Assembly: GCA_035771175.1 (NCBI GenBank)
Contig: CM069593.1
Coordinates: 40,051,741-40,115,740 of the forward strand
Origin: Paratinospora sagittata
Lineage: Eukaryota > Streptophyta > Magnoliopsida > Ranunculales > Menispermaceae
DNA: 64,000 nucleotides
Reading direction: 5' to 3'
In this document: piece by piece, positions 24,172 through 35,074 of the stretch
Numbering within the stretch: position 1 is the stretch's first letter
Layout of the letters: every line of letters starts with the position of its first letter
Notes under the pieces: model-generated
What the model was told of the DNA's origin: nothing
Database searches by the model: none
What the model saw: the letters and a program-made list of their open reading frames with translations, nothing else
Program-made: the position numbers and the translations under genes

Positions 24172-25269
24172 ATTATTACTTATTGTACATATATATACAC
24201 CATATAATATATGACTAAGCATATTATAACCACTAAAAGGTATATACACATAATCAATATAATGATAATAATCTATAAATTCTTACTTAGATGAACCTTC
24301 TTTGATTAGTGGTTCACCAAATATTTTCTACTTATAATTAAATGTATAATTATTAAAGTAACTAATAATTAGTGCTTTTAAGCTACAAAATTGAAAAATA
24401 CATATTTTTAAGAAAAATGGGGCAATACTTCCCATCTTATAATTGAATACATTTCCCTTTATAATTTTATATGTTCTCAAATGACACCAATATTAGTTTT
24501 ATATAATTAGAGAACATGCTTCCCAAAAAAAAAAAATAACAAATTCAATTGTATATGTCATGATTTATGCATAGAAAATTAGAATTAGAATAGATATTAA
24601 ATTGTCAATTTAATTCATTATGATATATTTACTTCTATAATTTAAAACTTGAATGAAGGGAAAAACCTTTTATTTTAATTTTACATTAGAAGGACAGAGG
24701 GAAGAGACAAAAGAGGGTCACTTTCCCTTTTGAAATTGTTTCTCTTCTTCTTTTAGTCCCACATGAAAAGAAGAAGACAAAAATAATCTACTCTCCCTTT
24801 ATAAATTGGTCTAGTCCTGTCATATTTTCTCTCGTTCTAATTCAATAACTCAAGAAAAATAGTTGTGGGTTATAAGTTTTCTTAATAGAAGGCTTTGTAC
24901 ATGATGAATTTTTTTAGTACATATAAATATTATTAAATATACAGTGTGTAAATGTATAAATACATAAATATATATATACATATATGTTAGGGGATCGGGT
25001 TTTTTGTGTAATTTTGGATGGAGCTTAATGAAACTTGAGATCCGACCCAATTTGGTCAGGGCATTTTTAAAATAACCCGACTGCCCGACTTATGATCTAA
25101 ACCTGACCCAAAATGATCAAATTAAATCGGATCGGGTTATGTCGGTCAAGTGACGAATGAGTTCAGTAGAAGATTTGAGAGATCACATGTTAGAAAATTT
25201 TAGTGTTGAACTTTTTAACTGGAGAAAAGTCCTGGTCAAAAAAAGGTTTCCGTGAAGGATGGGTTCTTG

Positions 25270-25275
25270 CACGTG
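25270..25275. promoter_or_regulatory. G-box CACGTG (distal)
   Basis: CACGTG in the context GCACGTGCTT about 1.1 kb upstream of the bHLH start codon. It is the canonical target of plant bHLH and bZIP factors. Confidence 0.6.
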
Positions 25276-25337
25276 CTTGATTCCCACCAAGACAACTTGA
25301 GATGCATAGATTACTGTAAAATAGATAGTGGACCCGG

Positions 25338-25343
25338 CACGTG
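25338..25343. promoter_or_regulatory. G-box CACGTG (proximal)
   Basis: A second copy with the same flanks (GCACGTGCTT), 68 bp from the first and about 1.0 kb upstream of the bHLH ATG. Confidence 0.6.
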
Positions 25344-26262
25344 CTTACCTCCTCAATATTCTATATTAGAAAAAGATAGATGAATATACAAGTGACACGT
25401 TACGAAAAATCGTGGACGCTCTCGTGGCCGTTGGATCATCAGCATCCATATACAAGTACTGCAAAAACGCCGGTGATTCAACGGTGAGAATGCCTACGTT
25501 TCTATTGCCCGTAACTTATCAAAATATTTCAACAAAAAATGCAATTATATATACAACTATATAATTATAATCTTTGAATCATATACTACAGGTATTAAGA
25601 TGTCTAGCATATGCATATTAAATTATTAAAATTTATATAACTATTATGTCATGATTATAAGTGTTACGTTCCTACGCCATAATTTAAGACCTTGTCATAT
25701 TCTAAGTCGGTGATACTTTTTTTTGATAGATTAGTTTTTAATGTACATGTGCTAATATAGAGTTGGTATATTTAATAAAGAGGTGCTTTAGAACCCAAGT
25801 TTGAGGTTTAACTATTGCCAGAGAAATTACTTAATCTAAAAATTATAAAGGTTAGATAAGAGCCCAATAATATATATCAAGCTATCATCAATAGTTACCG
25901 TCTCACCTAAGGGTGAGGAGGATTAATGGGTTAAGAAAGAATCAGATACCTCCTTAAACATATGGTGTAATAATAAAATTGGTTATACAACTAATTAAAA
26001 ATATTAGATGTAATTTCAACACATCCTTTTGTAAAATTACATAATTACACATGAATTGTTTTTGTTTTTTTGTTTTTTTTTGTTATAACAACCTTTTATC
26101 CTTATAATACACATAGTGGCAATAAGGAGAAAAAAATGAGGGGCTGCTTAACCTTTCTTATTATTTTTTTCTAAAGCGGTGGAAAAAGTAAAACGTCACA
26201 TACTCACTCGTTGCATTACATATTAAAAAAAAAAAGTGATAGTGACTAGTAAGCACAACCCC

Positions 26263-26270
26263 TATATATT
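26263..26270 (+). promoter_or_regulatory. TATA box of the bHLH gene
   Basis: TATATATT about 100 bp upstream of the start codon. It would place the transcription start near 26295 and leave a 5' leader of roughly 75 bases. Confidence 0.55.
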
Positions 26271-26368
26271 CATACGAGGCAAACTATACCACTGCATTTA
26301 TAGATAGAAAAGACCAAACGAATTAAGATTTAGAAACTCCTACAGAAACCATCCTTTAACGTAATAAC

Positions 26369-27500
26369 ATGACGATCGAATGGGGCGATTGGGACACAGT
26401 CTGCTCCGACGGAAATTCTCCGGTCGCCGCCGGCGGCCAAACTCTGGACGCCCGAGAACGGCACAAGCTCGCCGAGCGCGAGAGGCGGAAGTCGATGCGA
26501 GAGCTGTTCTTGTCCCTTCACGCTCTTCTTCCCCACGCCAACACGGTCCGGAAAGAGCAATCGGCGATTCTCGACGAGATCATCAAGTACATACCACTGG
26601 CCGCAGCACGACTCCGGTCGCTGCAGAACAGGAAGGATTCGAGCTCCTCCGTTCACTCCACCAAGCCTTCTCCGGCGGTTCAAGTCGCGGAGGTAAACTC
26701 CGTGGCATCATCGAACTCGACGGATTGTAATATCCGAGTGTCGCCGGAGCCGTCGTCTTCGGTTTCGATACGAGTGAGAGGGGACCGAGTCAACGTGTCT
26801 TTGACTGATACCAAGGGGACTTCGCAGAGTCTTTTGTTGTCCGCTGTTTTGGATGAGCTCGAAGCTCATCATCTTGAGCTCGTCAGATCCACTCATTGCC
26901 GTGATGGTAGCAAAGTTCTGCATCACTCTGAGAGCAAGGTTTGTGAATTTTTTTTTATCGTGAGTTGATTTGATTAATCTATTACGAGACACAACAATTA
27001 TTTTACTGATTTGATTAGTCAAGTTTATACTTCTTTTTTCTTTTGTTTTTCAATCCAAGTTTATAGTTCTTAAAGACAGAAAATTTCTTTAAATTTTTTT
27101 TTTTTAGTAACGATCAAGACAACCCAGCCTCTATAGATGCTGTGAAGTACAAACGCATAGAGTTGGGTGTCAGCATATAAAAAGGGCGTTAATACTTGTG
27201 TATTTAAAACATTTTTCCTCTTATGAAGTGTGGTAGTTTACCCTGCAGTACAATACAATTTAACCCAGTTTATATCATGAAATAATAATATTCCCCTTTT
27301 TGTTTTATTATTATTGGGTTGCCAATTGCTCTGGTTCTGATAATTATTTTGCTCTGTTTCTTGGTTGAATTATTATACAGATATGTGATGGGTTGGAACG
27401 GTCTCCTGCTCTGTTAAAATCGAGATTGCAAGAGCTAGCTTGTAGATTACACAAGTTGAGGAAGTCTTCTTCACTTAAAAGATCATTTGATCAGCTTTGA
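26369..27500 (+). CDS. bHLH transcription factor, two exons
   Basis: The encoded protein is about 229 residues: exon 1 26369-26938 (190 codons) and exon 2 27381-27500 (39 codons plus TGA). The intron has GT...AG ends in phase 0, with GAGAGCAAG|GT as donor and TTATACAG as acceptor. Residues 29-75 form the bHLH domain. The basic region reads RERHKLAERERRK with the His32-Glu36-Arg40 triad that contacts a G-box. Helix 2 contains EIIKYIP. An N-terminal WGDWDT segment precedes it. The C-terminal half (about 125-229) resembles the ACT-like tail of plant bHLHs. The KYIP motif and overall size suggest subgroup Ib (which includes the iron-deficiency factors bHLH38/39/100/101), but I cannot assign an orthologue. 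Reading straight through the donor gives only nine extra residues, so the spliced model is preferred. It should act in the nucleus as a dimeric DNA-binding regulator. GC content is clearly higher than its surroundings. Confidence 0.93.
26939..27380 (+). other. Intron of the bHLH gene
   Basis: 442 bp, T-rich, GTTTGTGA at the donor and TTATTATACAG at the acceptor. No nested element recognised. Confidence 0.85.
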
Positions 27501-27504
27501 CTAA

Positions 27505-27771
27505 TTAATTAAGCAGATTTTTATTGAAGATTCGATCTTGATTCAATAGAAATTTGTTTAATTCAAGTTCAATTTGAAAATCAAAGGGAAAGGAAGAGGA
27601 GTGATGGGCTTTTGAATCAGAGGTTGTTGCAGCACTAATATTCTTAAATGCTTTTTCGGCGACGTTTCGTATCAGCTCATCTGCTTTGGTGCCGACATTA
27701 TTTTCGGGCGCAGCCAGTGAGATGTATCTTTCAGATATTGAAGCGTGTCTGTCTGTAAATGAACGTGACAT
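27505..27771 (-). CDS. Hypothetical 88-codon ORF convergent with the bHLH gene
   Basis: Not recognised. The frame starts at ATG 27769-27771, ends five bases beyond the bHLH stop codon, and has a mixed hydrophilic composition (Asp, Glu, Lys, Ser) with a few plausible helices. The upstream 60 bp also stays open. The local base composition is less AT-rich than the flanks. It overlaps what is probably the bHLH 3' untranslated region, so it may equally be chance or the remnant of an antisense gene. Confidence 0.2.
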   Translation of the reverse strand: MSRSFTDRHASISERYISLAAPENNVGTKADELIRNVAEKAFKNISAATTSDSKAHHSSSFPFDFQIELELNKFLLNQDRIFNKNLLN

Positions 27772-28536
27772 AATCTTACGGGGGCGTATCTCACCGCAGC
27801 TGGGATTTTTTGACTATCTTTTTTTTTATTTATTTAATTGTAACATTTTCTCTTTGATGAGTACCGCAAAATCGAGATAGAATCATTATGTATTTTGTAT
27901 TATTAACATAAAAAAAATTATATATATATATATATATATATAATTATTTATTTATTGTCTAGTAAGCTTGGGTCCTCTATTGATATGGTATGTATCAATT
28001 TGATGGCATCTAATTAATTTATAAATGAAATTAATGTTGAACATACAATATTGGACATCAATGAAAAACCCATCACTGACCTGGAAACCGTTGGATGCAG
28101 AGACTGTGTATATTACATAACTTGTCTTGAATCATTGTGTGAATTAATAAAGATTAATGGTTCTATAAATACATTATTAGATTATTTTTTATTATGTACC
28201 ATCACTTAATTTGAGGCGCTCTAATTAATATTATATTAAAGTTGATATTTTTATTTATGTTTGCTATAAATATTAATGAAAAATGTTAGTCAAATTAACT
28301 ATAGAAAATGCAGCTCGACATGACTTATGTTCATCGGACATGTGTTATTTTTATTAGCATTTTCTTTTTAGAGAAATATTAATCTAATTACAAAAAGGTG
28401 TAACTATATATTTAAAATTATTTAATAGATGTGTATTACAAATCTCAAAATATGTAATAAATGATTCAAAAGTTGTACATATATACTAGTTGTACTTAAA
28501 GTTAAATTTTTTATAATTAGATTAATATGTTTTATT
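27772..28536. other. Intergenic downstream of bHLH
   Basis: AT-rich with a (TA)n run at 27919-27942. No gene recognised. Confidence 0.5.
27919..27942. repeat. (TA)n microsatellite
   Basis: About 12 TA units. Confidence 0.95.
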
Positions 28537-28672
28537 TTTTTTATTATCGGTTTTTTGGCATCCGAGATGTGTCTTTCTTCTTTTTAGACAAGACTAATCA
28601 TCATGAACTCGGGCATGACAGAGACATTTTAGGTTGGCCATCCCAACACAGACCAATAAATGATTCGGTGAA
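28537..28672 (-). mobile_element. SINE fragment (3' part only)
   Basis: The stretch from ttttttggcatccgag through gaactcgggcatgacagaga and ccaataaatgattcggtg parallels the body of the SINE at 34400-34480 (ttttttggcaccctaa, tcgagcatgacagagg, ggataaatggggg). The pol III promoter boxes are missing. Confidence 0.6.
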
Positions 28673-28677
28673 TGTAA

Positions 28678-28702
28678 AGATATATATATATATATATATA
28701 TG
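28678..28702. repeat. (TA)n microsatellite
   Basis: About ten TA units next to the SINE fragment. Confidence 0.92.
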
Positions 28703-31266
28703 TAGTTGTATCTTTTTTTATAATTAAATGAGTATTTTCCTATATATTAATAATTAATCCACCAGTATTGTTGATTAAGTTGGTTGACAAGCTCCTCCAG
28801 GTTAATTAATGCGCCTTGCTTTTAGTTAAGTTTTGAAAGATATACAGATTAGTTGATGGTGTGTATATATGATCTAGCTTAGGGCACTGTTGATCCGAAA
28901 AATAAATTAAAAAAATAAGAATGAAGGTTCAATGGTGGCATAAATTCAACATCAAAGCTCTCATTAATTTGTTTGATTTAATGAACGTGCATGAGGTGTA
29001 GTTTTGAATTTTTTTTTTTATTTTTTTTTTAAGATGAGTCAACTTCCAATTAATTAAGAAGTGTACGATAAGTAAATTTGTGTCATAATAAGAAGTAGGT
29101 GTAAAAGTTTCTAAAAAAAAAAAAAACTTCAAACTATTGGCGTTTACTCTAAGAAATAGAACAAGTATATACTTAGAAAAGAATTATTGAATTATGGTTT
29201 TATCCCTTTTTTTTTTTTTTTTTTTTTTCTTTTGGCAAGGTATGGTTTCGTCCTCTTATTCTTACTCTAAGGGTTCATTTGGTTTATGAAATAAGATAGA
29301 ATAAAATTATTTTTAATCTAATTTTATGTGTTGGCTGCTTGGCTATAATAAATAAAAAATAATTTTATTTAACTTTTTTATCTTATTCTAATGAAATAAA
29401 ATAGTGACGATCCAAAGTTTTGAATTAATCTTTTCCATTTCTACAGTTACGTTTTGCACTTTTTTACTTTTTTATATTTTTATTTTTTTAAAAGGTAATT
29501 GTAAGCTGAATTCTGAGTATCTTTTGTAATAGATCTGAATATTTTATAGTATTTTCAAACGTACGATAACATTAACCACACGGAAGGGTTTGCTTGGCTA
29601 GCAAATATAATTTCGCTACTCATATTATTTGACCAATGTTCAAATTTCGGCAAAAGCTAGGACTAAAACACACGAGGAGAGCTAAAAATAGAAGTTTTGC
29701 AAGTATGCCTCTTTTTTTGAATCCTCAATTCTATTTACTTCTGCTGGCCGGATCGTGCTTCTTTGCCTCCTATTTTTGTTTGACTTTTGAATTCTTCAAT
29801 AACATCTTTAACGTTAAATTTATATTATTCAGATTATAAATATGTAAATTTTTTTTTATCAACTATTCCCTGCGGCACTAGCAATTATTATATATTTTTT
29901 ATTTTTAAGTTTCATTCTATTTTTATAAAAAAATTTAAATGGAGTTCATCCTATTATTTGATACAACCATACATTGAAGCATATTGCAGTCATAACAAAG
30001 AGTTCGGAGACCCAGTGAAAAAATGGGTGAACCCCAACAACAAAAAAAATAAAAATCCAATACCAACAGGATAGAACCTGATAATACATATAGGCACCTA
30101 CTCCTCATTTGGGTATTGTCTGCTGTTGAAGATTTAACTCACAATCCTCTTATGCTTATTTGGCTCAGTATATATATATCATACAACTTGGGCGCTTGGG
30201 TTGATCTATTTGGCTTAATCAGTTGCTCAAGATCTGAATCAAGATGAACATATAAAATAATTGTCCTTTTCTCCTGTTCTCAATTTCTTTATTTTCGTAT
30301 TAGAGATTTAGAAATTGGTGGGGTTGACTTTGTCTTGAAGTGCGAGTAAGTTGGGAAATAATTGCGATAAGATCAGAAGAAATGAATGAATATAGTAAGG
30401 AAATAAATTGATGTAAGACGAGACCTGTCGTTCAAAAAAAAATATAGGCCAGTTGCAATATTAATTGACCCGTTAATGGATCAAATGGAATAATTAAATA
30501 AATTCAGATAACCCAATGGTCAACTAATTAATTTTAAAAAAATGTTAAAATAATCCAAAATATATTTTACTCAAATCCATACTTACATTAATGTAGTGGG
30601 TGGTGAGAGGATTTTTCTTTTTTTTTTTTTTTTTTTTTTCTCTTTATTGATTTAGTGACACATCAACTTAAATATGAATTTAGGTATGTATTCTAAAATA
30701 ATATGCAAAATCTATGTTTGTTCCATTATCATAGCACTTTAAGACTTAAAGTAGTGAAGATTTTTATTTTTATCAAGAATCTAATAGTACTCTTTGTAAC
30801 AATTTATTTTATCTTTTATTAATTATACAAATTAGTTTTACTGTTAAAAATATTAAACAGTAATTTAATCTTAAAATACTCACTTCATTCTGGGTCATTA
30901 TTGTGACTAGTTCTTCTAGTCATTACATTTTGAAAAAATACAAAAATCTTTTGTAATAATAATAATTTATTATTAAATAGACCATTTGCCTTAATTGATA
31001 AGATCATTTTTCATTTGCCCCTTTTAACTTTTAAATCTTTATTGTCATACCTTTAATTAGAGTAGTGATTGACTTACACACTTTGTTAATATTATCTTTG
31101 AAAGTTGTTAGATCACTTTATATTACGTGTTAATGTGTGATTTAAGATGATTTAACAACTTTTAAAGATAATGTCAACAAAATATATTTTAAAATCATTT
31201 TCATTTAATTAAAAAGCAAGTCATTTTCATTCTTTTCACTCTTGTCATAATATATTTATATTGTTT
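28703..31266. other. Intergenic, no gene
   Basis: Very AT-rich with several poly-T runs (about 29008-29030, 29205-29229 and 30619-30641). ORFs in this stretch are short and low-complexity. The block 29265-29410 (gggttcatttggtttatgaaataag ... cttattctaatgaaataaaatag) looks like a worn MITE without clear flanking duplication. Confidence 0.5.
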
Positions 31267-31319
31267 CTTAAAAATATCTCCTAACCCTTTTATGGGAAGA
31301 GACTAGTCTAGAGTCGAAT

Positions 31320-31475
31320 ATTACTAGGCTGAAAGAAGATCCTCACTAGTGTTGGCGGATACAGTAGGCACGAACCCCCAGCCACAGAGTTCAGATTTTA
31401 ACTCGCGACCATACGGGGACCCCTTAACCACTGGAGCGCAGCGCCCTTCTAACCAACTGCGTTACCCGTTGGGTT
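31320..31475 (-). mobile_element. tRNA-derived SINE, second family
   Basis: On the minus strand a box A-like TAACGCAGTTGGTTAG (31449-31464) is followed by a box B-like GGTCGCGAGTTAAAATC (31394-31410) and a GC-richer body. It resembles a tRNA but lacks a closed cloverleaf, and the spacing fits a SINE head. The left boundary is uncertain. Confidence 0.6.
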
Positions 31476-33420
31476 TTAGTGCAGGTCTTTGTATTTACCA
31501 TTTTAGCTTCTAAATCTTCATTATCCTTTGTGACCAATAAAAAACCAAAGAAGAAAACAAAAAACTCACGGTCCTTTTTATCACAATCTCATTTTCCAAT
31601 AGAAAGATATATTTACCTTTTTCATTCTCATTAAAATAGTCCCATAAGTGTTTATCTATTCCTATTATTGATATAAAAAATCATATTAACATTTTCATTT
31701 TATTAATTTTATAATTTAAATAAAAACTTATATCATTTAAACTTTGAAAAATAAAAAAACATTTCAAACACATTTTCAGACACGGTATATGTAATTTTAG
31801 TTCTATACTTATAATATTTGACATATATATATATACCAGCAATGATATATATTTGCAATTAAAAAGAAAATATCTAATTTATTTGGTTCCCACAAGCCAA
31901 ATCCAATTTGATATTAAATAATGCTGACGCTCATTCAAACTTTCATTTGAAACATATTTTGGCATTGATCATATACTTACATATATAATAGTTTGTTTAA
32001 GCTGAAGTTACTTGTCATAATTTCAAACATACATAATATTTTTGAGTAATGTTATATGTACGTAAGGTGTCAACATTATTTTCTAACGACGACACTCAAT
32101 TTCCATAAATATTTTAAAGATGTTGAATAATACATATAAATTCTAAAATATTTAAAAGAGTTGAATGTTAACATTAAAAAATAAAATTGACACTTAATAT
32201 ATACAAAATATTTTTTAATATTCTTAAGGAGAAATAGTGGATTTTTTATTTTTTTTGGCCTCTTTCTTAGGTTGGGTCGTTGCTAATATCTAGGTCTCGT
32301 GATTTAAAAGTGTTACGGCCGTAGCCTTTCCTTGTGATTGAACCCTAGCCAGTCAAGAGTCCATATATAATTGTTGACTAGGACTAATAACGTGGTAGAC
32401 CTGTCATGTTTAAAAAGGCGCGACTGTTCATACTTTACAGAGAGAGCCAAAAAGAGGGCAAAATATCAAGCCAAGTCCTAAATTAATTCAAACAGCGAAC
32501 TTTCCTTCCCTTGTCATGATCGTTGAGCTCATCACATGGGGCTAATATAGTCAACTTCAAATATATAATTATATTAGTAGTCAAGTTAGTTTTTTTTTGT
32601 CACTATTATGACAAGGGAATGCACCTGGACTTTAGGAAATGGTGGGGTGATGCAAGACGCCCATCAATTTGGTTAAAGTCTCAATAATGTATATATACAA
32701 TAATGTAAATTAATTTTTTACATAAATTAATTTATATTATTTATAAAGTTAAAACTTCTCTACTTATAGTCTAAAGTATTTTTTTATTATAAATTCTTAA
32801 ATTATTTACTATTTTTTAATATAAAATTGTTAAATAAATTTATATAAAAAATATATTTATGGCTAATTTGATAATAAAATACTAAAAGATTTTTTTTTAT
32901 AATATTAGTAATTAATGGAGAATTATTCTTTTCTGCCATTTTTAACCGTATTTTTTTTTGTAACTTTTAGCTCTTTATTATTTTTTTAGTAATTTTAACC
33001 TTTTTTTATTATTTCTTTTAAGTAACTTTCAATTTTATTTTATTCATATGTGTGATATGATGCATATGTACGTGAACTAGTAATATATATTAATATAACA
33101 AAATCGAAGGATTCTTCATCCATTTTACCTCCAACGCTATACTATAATGATATTATAAAAAATAAAAAACTCATGATATAATCATTTTTCACTTTTTTCT
33201 TAAAACTATCTCTAAAACTTTATCAGCAATTTTTATTTTTAAAATACTAACTTAATGATGTAAGGGATATTATAGTATTTTAACATACCATAATTAAAAG
33301 TTTACTTTTATGTAATTTTATACTTATGTTATAAAACTAATAATATATAATTGTTTCCAAGTTTTTACAATTGAATGACAATGATTACATAGTAATATTT
33401 TTGAGTTAATAACTAACAGG
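31476..33420. other. Intergenic, no gene
   Basis: AT-rich, no recognised gene. A stretch at 32234-32420 contains a minus-strand GGGTTCAATCA that resembles a box B, but the rest of a SINE head could not be confirmed. Confidence 0.5.
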
Positions 33421-33640
33421 TAGTAGCTCAGTTGGTTGACGAACTGAATATACATGTGGTTGAGGTCCAAGTCTAGACATGCCTTCATTTATCCGTCTCT
33501 GTTGGAAGGGCCAGCTTAAACGCTTCTGTCATACCCGAATTCGAGAAAATTAGTCTTTTCCAAAAGGAAGGAGGACATCTCTGAAGTGTCAAAAAATTGA
33601 TAATAAAAAAAATAAAAATAAAAAAATAAAAAAATATATA
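33421..33640 (+). mobile_element. tRNA-derived SINE (plus strand)
   Basis: The head TAGTAGCTCAGTTGGTTGAC (box A, 33421-33440) is followed by GGTTGAGGTCCAAGTCT (box B region, 33458-33474). The body ends gtgtcaaaaaattg and an A-rich tail (aataaaaaaaataaaaataa) closes the 3' end. Imperfect flanking similarity (atatttttgagtt / atattttttgaatt) may be the target duplication. Same family as 19363-19562 and 34381-34566. Confidence 0.82.
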
Positions 33641-34057
33641 TTTTTTGAATTCATACATGATAACGGCTATATGATAACCATTTTCTATGATGCTTCTTAA
33701 AAGTTGTAGGAATTGACATAGTCTAGGATTTTCCATGTTTAGAAAATCAAATAAGATGAGGTTAAATGAGAACCAGAGACCAAATCAAGATGAGTTTGAT
33801 TTTTCTCGATTGAAATATGATGGATTTGATTTAAGATCTGGTGCACCTTTTAAAGATAGTTTCCATTGCATCATATATATTCAGGTTTGACTCTTTTCAC
33901 CTAGGGTAATTCTATTGAATAATAGTAAGTAAATTTAGAATCGGTCAATTTAACTAGGTTTTATTAGATTGTGATTAACTCTTTTATTAAGTGGAAGTTT
34001 CCACCGATGAGATGAGAAATGGTTAATTTATATATTGATAACAAGGGAATGTTTGAG
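33641..34057. other. Intergenic, no gene
   Basis: No recognised coding or RNA feature. Confidence 0.5.
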
Positions 34058-34755
34058 TAGGGGTGTTCATTGGAACCAACCAAACCAAAAAACTGAACCA
34101 AACCAATGTAATCGGTTCAGTTTTTGGTTTTGGGATTTAAAAAATCAATCGGTTTGGTTCGGGTTTTGGTTTACTCATTAGAAAACTAAAGTTAACCTGA
34201 ATTGAATAAAAAACAAGAGTAATATGGTTAATTATTCTATTCACCCTCGGAGAAGAAAATAGCCATTGTTATTGAATATAATAATGTATTTTGTTTTTTA
34301 ATTTTAATGATAGAATTATATATTATATTTTTGGAAGGATTGAATGTGTTTTGAAAAGGTAAAATAATGTTAACTATGAAATTTTTTTTTATTATAGATT
34401 TTTTGGCACCCTAAAGGTACCCTCTTTCGAGCATGACAGAGGCGTTCGGGCTAGCCCACTCAACAACGTCGGATAAATGGGGGCACGCCCAGACTCGAAC
34501 TCGAGACTTGGACCTTAACCTTACTTATACTTAGTTTCTCAACCAATTGAGCTCCACCGATTTTGGGTTAACTATAAGATTTATAGTTGTAAAATTGACG
34601 TACGTAACCCGATCAACCCAAATTGAATTCGGTTTGATTTGGTTTGAAGAGTAGTTCGGTTCGGTTTTATTTTCATAAAAACCAAACCGATTCAAGTTCA
34701 GTTTGGTTTTGATTTTTGGTGAAAACTGAACTAAACCGTGTTCTGTGCACCCCCA
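34058..34755. mobile_element. hAT-type non-autonomous element with nested SINE
   Basis: Ends TAGGGGTGTTCA (left) and, in reverse complement, TGGGGGTGCACA (right). The exact 8-bp duplication tgtttgag flanks it (34050-34057 and 34756-34763). Subterminal sequence is rich in aaccaaacc/ggtttggtt words in both orientations, making a weak foldback. A SINE sits inside (34381-34566). No transposase. Confidence 0.87.
34381..34566 (-). mobile_element. tRNA-derived SINE nested in the hAT element
   Basis: Minus-strand head TGGAGCTCAATTGGTTGAG (box A, 34538-34556) and GAGTTCGAGTCTGGG (box B, 34488-34502), with a poly-T (A tail on minus) at 34381-34390. Target duplication gttaactat(g)aa is present left (34369-34380) and right (34567-34577). 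Same family as the copies at 19363 and 33421. Confidence 0.88.
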
Positions 34756-35024
34756 TGTTTGAGTACCTAGCACTTTTATATATTCCCACATGTTTTTGAA
34801 ATGGAAAAGATAACCAAAAGGAGCTAGGATGGTTAAGTCGTGGTTGAACTTTAGGGTCCATAAGGTTATGTCTTGGTGAGCACCAATACATTTACCTGGC
34901 AGAGGTATACCTGACACCACCCTAGGTCCTCGAAAAAAAGAAAAAAAAAACATGAAAAAAAAGATTTTGATATCATGAGATTTGTTTTTCTTTATTAAGA
35001 GGTGGTATGAAATTATTTTAGTAA

Positions 35025-35028
<4 letters not shown>

Positions 35029-35061
<33 letters not shown>
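35029..35061. repeat. (AT)n microsatellite
   Basis: About 16 AT units adjoining the 3' tail of the LINE fragment. Confidence 0.95.
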
Positions 35062-35064
<3 letters not shown>

Positions 35065-35074
35065 TTTTTATTTT

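Larger units (their letters stand above)
24172..26368. other. Upstream intergenic region of the bHLH gene
   Basis: No ORF of interest. The part from 24990 to 25160 has repeated gatcgggt/cgacc words that resemble a decayed MITE but without clear ends. The proximal 1.1 kb contains two G-boxes and a TATA box listed separately, plus T- and A-rich tracts typical of plant promoters. Confidence 0.5.

Noticed and set aside
24990..25160. Possible MITE with gatcgggt/cgaccc words
   Set aside because: No consistent terminal inverted repeats or target duplication could be found.
26330..26730. ORFs of 117 and 116 codons overlapping the bHLH exon
   Set aside because: They are other-frame shadows of GC-richer coding DNA. 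Only the 26369 frame has a recognisable domain and a coherent splice.
26939..26968. Unspliced 199-residue version of the bHLH protein
   Set aside because: Read-through adds nine unrelated hydrophobic residues, whereas GT-AG splicing joins in phase to a bHLH-like C-terminal exon.
31394..31464. Possible tRNA gene (minus strand)
   Set aside because: Box A and box B are recognisable, but a closed acceptor stem and a normal anticodon arm could not be drawn, so a SINE head is more likely.
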